Source: an uncultured Pedosphaera sp.
GTDB lineage: Bacteria; Verrucomicrobiota; Verrucomicrobiia; Limisphaerales; Pedosphaeraceae
Length of the DNA: 64,000 bases
Assembly (NCBI GenBank): GCA_903918755.1
Contig: CAIXFN010000081.1
Location: 1-64,000 of the forward strand
Direction: 5' to 3'
The notes beneath the pieces were generated by a model, which saw only the letters and a program-made list of their open reading frames with translations, ran no database searches and was not told the DNA's origin. Both the position numbers and the translations under genes were made by a program. Shown piece by piece: positions 57,540 to 64,000 of the stretch. Numbering within the stretch: position 1 is the stretch's first letter; each line of letters starts with the position of its first letter.

Positions 57540-58943
57540 ATGAAAGCAACCGCTGCCCCGGTGGAAAGTTTCGCTTGCCTGATTGTCGATGACGATCAGG
57601 CGTTTGCGGCGATGGCGGCGGAAGTGGTGCGGGCCGCGGGGGCGGTGGTAACGCAGGCGCATGATCTCGCGGGAGCCCGGAAAGCCGCGCAGCAGCCGTT
57701 CGACCTGGTTTTGCTCGATAATCATTTGCCGGACGGCAAGGGTTACGAATTCTTCGACCAGATTTCCCGCCGCAATCCCAATGCCCCGATCGTCATGATC
57801 ACGGGCGCGCCGGATCTGGGTGAGGCCGTGACTCTCACGCGCAATGGCTTGTTCGAGTACCTGACCAAACCCATTTCGATCGCGGCCCTGGCGGCCTGCC
57901 TGAGTCGCGTCAAAATGCGTCTGCACGCCCGCCAAACCCCGGAGAATCCCACGGAATGGCTGGGCGATTCGCCAGCCATGCGCGAGGTCGGGCAATTTCT
58001 GCGGCAGGCGGCGAAGCACGCGGCGAGCACGGTCCTGCTGACGGGCGAAACCGGCACAGGCAAGGACCTGGCGGCCCGGGTGTTGCATCAGTTGAGCTAT
58101 CCGGGCGGTAACGCGCCTTTTATCGCGGTGAATTGCGCGGCTTTGCCCGGGGAGATGTTCGAATCCGAGCTCTTTGGGGCGGAACGCGGCGCATATACGG
58201 GTGCGGAGAAGAAGCGCGGCGGACTGGCGGCGGCGGCGGCGCATGGCACGCTGTTCCTCGACGAAATTGGGGAAGTACCCCTGGCATCCCAGGCCAAGTT
58301 ATTGCGGCTGCTCGAAGCGCGCGAATTCCGGCCGTTGGGCAGTACGGAAACACAACCGTTCACCGGACGGTTTGCGGCCGCGACCAACAAGAATCTCGCC
58401 GAGGAAGTCAAGGCGGGACGGTTCCGGGAGGACTTGCTGTATCGGTTTGACGTCTTCAGCATCGAACTGCCCCCCCTGCGCCAGCGTCGCGCCGACATTC
58501 CGGCTTTGGCGGAAATCCTGCTCGGGCAACTGGTCAAGAAATATGGGCGTTCCCGCCTCCTGCTGACACCCGAGGATGTCGGGCGACTCCTGGCCCACGA
58601 TTTTCCGGGGAATGTGCGCGAATTGCGAAACGTGCTGGAGCGCTCCCTCCTGAAAACCGAAGACGACGCCAAATGGCTGGCGCTGGACGTCAATTGGCTG
58701 AACCGCGCGGCGGCGGCACGGATCGCAAAGCCACCTGAGCCACCGGCCCCGGTAACTACCTCCGAGGAACCCTTACCACCGGAGCGCAATCTTCCGGCGA
58801 TCGAAGCACAGGAGTATCGCTTGATCCGCGATGCTTTGCGCGAGGCCAACGGGGGAATCCGGCGGGCCGCCACCAAGCTGGGCATGTCACCGCAGGCGCT
58901 GCTGCGCCGACTGGAGAAGTGGCCCGAACTGCGGGTGAATTAA
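57540..58943 (+). CDS. NtrC-type sigma-54 response regulator
   Basis: The 467-residue protein has an N-terminal receiver (D60 in FDLVLLDNHLPDG) and an AAA+ core with Walker A GETGTGKDL. The sigma-54 contact loop is GAYTGA (residues 217-222; Phe replaced by Tyr, a known variant), and GTLFLDEIGEVPL contains Walker B. A C-terminal Fis-type helix-turn-helix (IRRAATKLGMSPQALLRRLEKW) completes it. Its nearest upstream partner is the CHASE2 kinase. Two sigma-54 promoters with shared CGGAAC arrays on either side are probably its targets. The ATG at 57540 is chosen over a TTG at 57516. Confidence 0.92.
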   Translation: MKATAAPVESFACLIVDDDQAFAAMAAEVVRAAGAVVTQAHDLAGARKAAQQPFDLVLLDNHLPDGKGYEFFDQISRRNPNAPIVMITGAPDLGEAVTLTRNGLFEYLTKPISIAALAACLSRVKMRLHARQTPENPTEWLGDSPAMREVGQFLRQAAKHAASTVLLTGETGTGKDLAARVLHQLSYPGGNAPFIAVNCAALPGEMFESELFGAERGAYTGAEKKRGGLAAAAAHGTLFLDEIGEVPLASQAKLLRLLEAREFRPLGSTETQPFTGRFAAATNKNLAEEVKAGRFREDLLYRFDVFSIELPPLRQRRADIPALAEILLGQLVKKYGRSRLLLTPEDVGRLLAHDFPGNVRELRNVLERSLLKTEDDAKWLALDVNWLNRAAAARIAKPPEPPAPVTTSEEPLPPERNLPAIEAQEYRLIRDALREANGGIRRAATKLGMSPQALLRRLEKWPELRVN

Positions 58944-58955
58944 GATTGGCCCGAT

Positions 58956-59101
58956 CGGAACCACCGGTCGTAAGGATTCGGCAAAAAGCTCCGGGATCAG
59001 GAGGCGGCGTGGTGCTCAAATGCCACCCTCCACCGTCCGCAGCCGGGCAGCTGGCCAGGGTGTACCGAATCCGGAACAACCGGAACACCGCTCGCCGGAA
59101 C
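58956..59101. promoter_or_regulatory. CGGAAC half-site array before secreted operon
   Basis: CGGAAC occurs at 59072-59077, 59081-59086 and 59096-59101, and once more at 58956-58961. The last three fall in 30 bp and end 95 bp before the -24 element, repeating the motif found at 52290-52356. The rest of the 58944-59265 gap holds only the promoter described next. Confidence 0.5.
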
Positions 59102-59194
59102 AAACGTTGACGCTTGATTACGGTCGATGAAGGGTAATGGCACGCACTTCCGGAATTAGTCCGAAGTTCGCCATCTTTCGACAAGCATTCGCTT

Positions 59195-59210
59195 TGGCAT
59201 AATGATTGCT
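59195..59210 (+). promoter_or_regulatory. Sigma-54 promoter before secreted PPC/Ig gene
   Basis: TGGCATAATGATTGCT has GG (59196-59197) and GC (59208-59209) spaced by 10 bp and the TTGC -12 box. Transcription would begin near 59221, about 45 bp before the gene start at 59266. Confidence 0.6.
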
Positions 59211-59265
59211 TTGATGGATAATGTCGGGCGGGCCTCATTCAATTTGCGGCCCTCCCGGGCGAATA

Positions 59266-61071
59266 ATGAAGTCAAATCGAACCACGAACAACCAAGTCGG
59301 GAATTGTTGGCGCTACGCGCTGGCAGTGTTGTTCCTTTTTGCTGCCGTCCTTCAGGCGGGCGCGGTTTCGCTGCAGGATTATTTCACGAATCGGGAAACG
59401 ATCGTGACGGTGTCTGGAACTCTCCTCGGCGACAATTCCACCGCGACTTTTGAGGTGGGGGAACCCAATCACGGCGGCAAACGAGGCGGCCATTCGTTGT
59501 GGATCTCCTGGATTGCCCCTACCAACGGTGTGGCCACCTTTGACACCCACGGGAGCAGCTTTGACACGCTGCTCTCGGCCTATACGCTGAACCCCACCAA
59601 CGCGACGACCGTCGATCGACTGCACGAAGAGGCGCGCAACGACGATGACCCGGGATTTCAACCGACGAGCCTGATTCAAATCGGGGCCATTGCGGGTCGG
59701 CATTACGAAATCGCGGTGGACGGTTACGAGGGTGCAACGGGCACAGTGGCATTTCACTGGAGTTTTCTGCCATCGGCCGCGCCACCGCCGATCATTATCA
59801 GTACGCCAAATGACGAGTCAGCGAAGCAAGGCGACCAGGTGACGTTGACCGTGAACATGACCACCTCAGGCAACCTGCAACTGGCCTGGTTTTTTAACGG
59901 CGTCGAAGACACCGTTCAAACCACCGCGAGCTATGTCATCGCGAGTCTCCAGGATGTAAATGTCGGCCGCTACCAATTGCGGGTGACGGTGGGCAACGGC
60001 AACAACCGGGTGCGTTTTTTCACCACGCCGGTGGAAATCCAGATCAACTCGGAAGGCTCCACCAATACGCTCGCCCAGGATAAGCTGCTGGATGCCTCCG
60101 GAAGCGCCCTGCAAGGTGAGGACGGCACCGGCGGCGGGGGCCCCCATGTGCTTCCCCTCCCACTTCCGAGCCGTCCGGGGCCGATTTTCCTCCCGCGTCC
60201 CAAGCCCCGTCCCGCGGACCTCGGCGTGGTCAGGGGCTACAATGGCAGCCAGGTGTTCAACACGACCTTCGCCACTATTGACCCTGCGGAACCACCCCAT
60301 TGCGGAGTGAAAGGCGGGGCATCGTATTGGCTGATGTACCAGCCGCCGACCAACGGCACGGTGACTTTGGACACCCTGGGCAGCACCTACGACACGGTGA
60401 TGGAAGTCTACACGTTTAATGGCGCGCTCAAATCTTACGCCGATTTGATCTCGATCACCTGCGACAACGACAGCCTGGGAGCCCATGGCGGATCGCGCGT
60501 CACGTTTCAGACCATCAAAACCCGGGCGTACGTCGTGGTCGTGGACGGAGTCGCTGGCGCGCGCGGCACCGCCTGGCTGAATTATGTGCTCAACACCAAT
60601 CTGCCACCCCAGGCGCCGACGCTGCAAACGCTGGAGCCGGGCCGAACGGTGGTCGCCGGAGCGAACCTCACCCTGGCACCGGCCATCGTCGGCGTGGCAC
60701 CGCTGCAGTATAGCTGGCGGAAAAATGCTTCACTCATTCCGGGCGCGCAGTTTCCCTTCCTCCCGTTGACCAACCTTGGGGTGGCGGATTCGGGAGACTA
60801 CTCGCTCACGGTGACGAATGATCTGGGAGCGTTGGTCGTCACTATTCCGGTGCACGTAGTGGTTCCAACAAGCTGTGCCATTGAATGGACCGCGAAAGAC
60901 TTAGAGTTGAGCTTTCCGACCATGGCAAACAACCGCTATACGATTGAGCACGCCACCAGTTTGCCAGGGCCTTGGTTGCCCTGGGCCCCGCCATTCGTCG
61001 GCGATGGGCAGACGTTTGCCACAAATATTCTCGGGCCGGGAAATAGATTCTTCCGGCTGCACATCGAATGA
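59266..61071 (+). CDS. Secreted protein with two PPC-like and Ig domains
   Basis: The 601-residue protein has a signal peptide (RYALAVLFLFAAVLQAGA). Two copies of a PPC-like beta domain (ATFEVGEPNHGGKRGGHSLWISW...STFDTLLSAYT near 40-150 and FATIDPAEPPHCGVKGGASYWLMY near 340-450) alternate with Ig-like domains (LQLAWFFNGVEDTV, YSWRKNASLIPGAQFPFL). The end is the typical IEHATSLPGPW...FFRLHIE module. It is an extracellular binding or scaffold protein. The stop overlaps the start of the FecR fusion gene (ATGA), so the two are co-translated from the sigma-54 promoter. Confidence 0.7.
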   Translation: MKSNRTTNNQVGNCWRYALAVLFLFAAVLQAGAVSLQDYFTNRETIVTVSGTLLGDNSTATFEVGEPNHGGKRGGHSLWISWIAPTNGVATFDTHGSSFDTLLSAYTLNPTNATTVDRLHEEARNDDDPGFQPTSLIQIGAIAGRHYEIAVDGYEGATGTVAFHWSFLPSAAPPPIIISTPNDESAKQGDQVTLTVNMTTSGNLQLAWFFNGVEDTVQTTASYVIASLQDVNVGRYQLRVTVGNGNNRVRFFTTPVEIQINSEGSTNTLAQDKLLDASGSALQGEDGTGGGGPHVLPLPLPSRPGPIFLPRPKPRPADLGVVRGYNGSQVFNTTFATIDPAEPPHCGVKGGASYWLMYQPPTNGTVTLDTLGSTYDTVMEVYTFNGALKSYADLISITCDNDSLGAHGGSRVTFQTIKTRAYVVVVDGVAGARGTAWLNYVLNTNLPPQAPTLQTLEPGRTVVAGANLTLAPAIVGVAPLQYSWRKNASLIPGAQFPFLPLTNLGVADSGDYSLTVTNDLGALVVTIPVHVVVPTSCAIEWTAKDLELSFPTMANNRYTIEHATSLPGPWLPWAPPFVGDGQTFATNILGPGNRFFRLHIE

Positions 61072-64000
61072 GCACCCGGGGGGAAAGGATCTGGCGAAGG
61101 GTTTGGATGATCGCCATCGCGGCACTCCTTACGAGTTGCCTCACCGCGATCGCGCAGCTCACAAATTCCGGCAGCGCGCTCATCGAGGCGGCCGGACAGG
61201 TGGAAGTGATCGCGACTGGGAAAACGAACTGGCAGGCGGCCCGCGTCGGATTCACTCTGCAACCGGGCGACCGCTTGCGCACCGGCGCGCGCAGTCGGGC
61301 CGCGGTGCAACTCTCCGACCGCAGTGTCATTCGCATTCAGGAACAGACGACGCTGGAGATTCTGCCACCGCGGGGGGCGGAGGCAAAAAGACGCTTTGGG
61401 CTGCTGCGCGGAGCCCTCTATTTCTTCAACCGCGAGAAACCCGCCGATGTTGAATTCGACACCCCACTGGCCGCCGGGGCCATTCGCGGCACGGAATTCC
61501 TCCTCGAGGTCGCTGCTACGAATGCCGCCCTGCACCTGGCGCTCATCGATGGTCTGGTTTCTCTCCAAACATCCGACCGGAAGGAAATCGCCATCGAGCG
61601 CGGCGAGGATTTATACCTGGCTCCGGGTCAGCCACCCGTCCGCGCTGTGCTGATCAATGCGACCGCAAAGATCCAGTGGGCGCTTTATTATCCAGTGGTG
61701 GTGGATTTCGCCGAGTTGAAGCTGCCGGCCGATACCCACCGGGCGTTGGCGGAGGTGCTGGATCACTATCGCGCAGGAGACTTGCTAGGGGCACTCGCGC
61801 AGTGGCCGATGTTGCCGGGGGGCGCCGCCGCAGCGGCGAACGTCTTGCATGCGCAATTGGAACTGGCCGTCGGTCGGGTGGATGCCGCGGAGCAACTGCT
61901 CACCGAAGCCCCGAACGAGCCGGCCAGGCAGGCGTTGCGGGAATTGATCGCCGTCGTGCGCGGGGGCGTATCGACCGCGCCGATCACCAATAGCGCCAGT
62001 TCTTTGCTCGCCCATACGTATGCGCTGCAAGCGCGCGGGAAGCTCGAGGCCGCCCGGGAAACAGCGCGGCAGGCGACCCGACTGGCGCCCGACTTCGGCG
62101 CCGCCCATGCACGATTGGCGGAATTGGAATTCGCCTTTGGCGCACACCACCTGGCCCGCGCGGAGTTGGTGCTTGCGCTGCACCACTCGCCACGACTGGC
62201 CGCAGCCCACGCGCTGGAAGGATTTGTGCGGTTGGAGGAGGGGGACACGATGGCGGCGCTCAGCGCATTTGACCGCGCGCGCGGGTTGGATGCCGGACTC
62301 GGCTCGGCATGGCTGGGGCGCGGGCTATGTCTGTTGCGGGAGCGCCAGTATGATAAGGCCCGCGCGTCATTCCAGGCCGCCGCCGCCCTGGAACCGCAGC
62401 GAGGTTTGTTCCGGAGCTACCTGGGCAAGACTGCCAGTGAAGCGGGAGCTGCCCAAGCCGCGGAAAAGGAATATCGCCTGGCGAAACAACTCGATCCGAA
62501 CGATCCAACCGCATGGCTTTACTCCGCGTTGGAGCTTTGGCAGGAGAATAAACTGAACGCCGCCATTCGTGACCTGGAAACATCGGCCGACAAAAACGAC
62601 AACCGGGCGGCGTTCCGTTCGCGCGAACTGTTGGACGGGGACCGTTCGGTGCGCAGCGCCAACCTCGCGGCGATTTATGAAGAGGCCGGACTGTTGGAAG
62701 CGAGCCGCCATTTGGCTGCCCACGCGGTGAATGAGAGCTACGCCAATTTCTCGGGCCACCTTTTCCTTGCTAACAGCTATCAAGTCCAGGAGGACACGCA
62801 CCGTTTTGATCTGCGGCTGGAGACCGCGCGGCAGAGTGAATTGCTGGTGGCGAATTTGCTCGCGCCGCCCGGTGCGGGTAATCTTTCGCAGGTATTGTCG
62901 GAATCAGAACGTCTGCGGTTTTTTGACCAAAGGCCCTTCGGCGCCAGCACACTCTCGCGCTACGGCACCCGCGGAGACTGGAATGAAACGGCCACGGCGT
63001 TCGGCTCACTGAACGGTTTCAGCTATGCGTTCGACGCGGTTTACGGGACCAGCAACGGCCAGCGCGTCAACAACGATTCGGAAAAGCGGAACTTCGCGTT
63101 GACGCTCAAGCAACGCATCACGCCAGACGACGAAGCTTACTTTCAAATCGGCAGTTTTCGCGCCGACGCCGGGGACGTGGCTAACCGGTACGATCCAACC
63201 AATCCCAATCCGGGTTTCCGGGTCCAGGAAAAGCAGGAACCGGATGTTTATGCCGGCTGGCATCATCAATGGTCGCCGGGGAGTCATACGCTTTTGCTGT
63301 TTTCCCGGCTGACGGATCAGTTTTCCTCCCAAAACCAGGATCAGAGCATTCTGTTTTTGCAGACCGGCCTGTTCAGCGACACCATCCAGGCGGTGCAACA
63401 GGGCACCGTGCCGCCGTTCCCGGCGGGCCAGGGACCAGTCCAGTCAACTTTGGACAGCCGCTATACCCTTTACTCGGCGGAATTACAGCAGATCTGGCAA
63501 GTGTCCCAATTCTCCATAATCGCCGGGGCACGCGGCCAGATCGGAGACGTGCAGACGCATTCGGTGCTGGGCGATTTCTTTTCGGGCTCGCCGAACCGCG
63601 TGACCGATCAAAGCGTGGCCGGGTCGTTGCGGCGAATGGACGCTTACAGCTATGGTTCGTGGCAAGTGGCGGCACCCTTGCAATTGATTGGCGGAGCCAA
63701 CTACAGCGCCCTGGAGTTTCCCCGCAACCTCGACCTTCCTCCCCTGGTCGAGGGACAGACCTCGCGGCATCTGCTTTCGCCCAAAGCGGGATTCCTGTTC
63801 ACGCCCTGGCAGCGCGGGTTGTTGCGGGGTAGCTACACCAAATCCCTGGGCGGGCTCTATTTCGACAACAGCGTCCGACTGGAGCCAACCCAAGTCGGGG
63901 GCTTCAATCAGGCGTATCGCAGCCTGCTGCCGGAGAGCGTGGCAGGACTGGTGCCGGGATCGGCATTTGAAACCATCAGCGTGGGATTTGATCAATCGCT
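61068..64000 (+). CDS. FecR-TPR-beta-barrel protein (cut by window end)
   Basis: The gene starts at ATG 61068, overlapping the previous stop, and remains open to the last base, giving at least 977 residues. A signal peptide (MIAIAALLTSCLTAIAQ) precedes a FecR domain (about 35-190: VGFTLQPGDRLRTGARSRAAVQLSDRS, DTPLAAGAIRGTEFLLEV). TPR-like helical repeats (about 225-550) follow. After residue about 560 the sequence switches to outer-membrane barrel-like strands with alternating aromatic residues (NFALTLKQRITPDDEAYFQIGSF, YTLYSAELQQIWQV), resembling TonB-dependent receptor barrels without a visible plug. It is predicted to sense or transport at the outer membrane. The stop codon lies outside. 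Confidence 0.8.
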   Translation, partial: MSTRGERIWRRVWMIAIAALLTSCLTAIAQLTNSGSALIEAAGQVEVIATGKTNWQAARVGFTLQPGDRLRTGARSRAAVQLSDRSVIRIQEQTTLEILPPRGAEAKRRFGLLRGALYFFNREKPADVEFDTPLAAGAIRGTEFLLEVAATNAALHLALIDGLVSLQTSDRKEIAIERGEDLYLAPGQPPVRAVLINATAKIQWALYYPVVVDFAELKLPADTHRALAEVLDHYRAGDLLGALAQWPMLPGGAAAAANVLHAQLELAVGRVDAAEQLLTEAPNEPARQALRELIAVVRGGVSTAPITNSASSLLAHTYALQARGKLEAARETARQATRLAPDFGAAHARLAELEFAFGAHHLARAELVLALHHSPRLAAAHALEGFVRLEEGDTMAALSAFDRARGLDAGLGSAWLGRGLCLLRERQYDKARASFQAAAALEPQRGLFRSYLGKTASEAGAAQAAEKEYRLAKQLDPNDPTAWLYSALELWQENKLNAAIRDLETSADKNDNRAAFRSRELLDGDRSVRSANLAAIYEEAGLLEASRHLAAHAVNESYANFSGHLFLANSYQVQEDTHRFDLRLETARQSELLVANLLAPPGAGNLSQVLSESERLRFFDQRPFGASTLSRYGTRGDWNETATAFGSLNGFSYAFDAVYGTSNGQRVNNDSEKRNFALTLKQRITPDDEAYFQIGSFRADAGDVANRYDPTNPNPGFRVQEKQEPDVYAGWHHQWSPGSHTLLLFSRLTDQFSSQNQDQSILFLQTGLFSDTIQAVQQGTVPPFPAGQGPVQSTLDSRYTLYSAELQQIWQVSQFSIIAGARGQIGDVQTHSVLGDFFSGSPNRVTDQSVAGSLRRMDAYSYGSWQVAAPLQLIGGANYSALEFPRNLDLPPLVEGQTSRHLLSPKAGFLFTPWQRGLLRGSYTKSLGGLYFDNSVRLEPTQVGGFNQAYRSLLPESVAGLVPGSAFETISVGFDQS

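Noticed and set aside
59138-59151. TGGCACG as another sigma-54 promoter
   Set aside because: The base pair 10 bp after GG is CG, not GC, and no TTGC box is present, so the -12 element is missing. The element at 59195 is better.

Overview
The window is a GC-rich bacterial chromosome segment that I infer comes from the Verrucomicrobiota, probably a Pedosphaera/Limisphaerales-like soil or freshwater lineage. The evidence is a DUF1552 gene paired with a DUF1592 cytochrome gene, two very long PVC-type heme-binding CxxCH proteins with HEAT repeats, several secreted Ig/NHL/PPC-like proteins, and few clear Shine-Dalgarno sequences. Genes are mostly intact and densely packed, and the last one runs off the right edge.

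Layout. 0.2-4.3 kb: a secreted PQQ-type propeller protein faces a CarH-like B12 photoreceptor regulator, which is followed closely by an N-degron set (clpS, DUF2017, aat). 4.5-18.6 kb: housekeeping genes rpoD, guaA, kamA and argG, mixed with secreted or uncharacterised proteins. 18.8-24.9 kb: an ABC-F protein, then an ABC ATPase / large FtsX-type permease / AttH-like lipocalin operon. 25-30.4 kb: a PIG-L deacetylase, a serine beta-lactamase-fold hydrolase, a dipeptide epimerase and an OPT oligopeptide transporter, which together suggest peptide or muropeptide use. 30.9-33.2 kb: a small AT-rich insertion bounded by tRNA-Leu(UAG) and an 18-bp copy of its 3' end, carrying a Fic protein with an AbiEi-like N-terminus. 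33.4-51.1 kb: a long minus-strand block of secreted redox and degradation proteins typical of Planctomycetes/Verrucomicrobia (DUF1552, DUF1592, esterase, two giant CxxCH heme-binding proteins, prolyl oligopeptidase, a TPR-thioredoxin fusion).

52.2-64 kb is the most interesting part. Three small secreted proteins, a CHASE2-PAS histidine kinase with a receiver, an NtrC-type sigma-54 activator, a secreted PPC/Ig protein and a FecR-TPR-beta-barrel fusion all lie on one strand. Two sigma-54 (-24/-12) promoters, one at each end of the kinase/regulator pair, are each preceded by a cluster of the same half-site (GTTCCG/CGGAAC). The simplest reading is a self-contained envelope-sensing regulon: the CHASE2 kinase phosphorylates the NtrC-like regulator, which binds CGGAAC arrays and switches on secreted proteins and an outer-membrane protein. 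I know of no description of this system, and its function cannot be read from the sequence alone.
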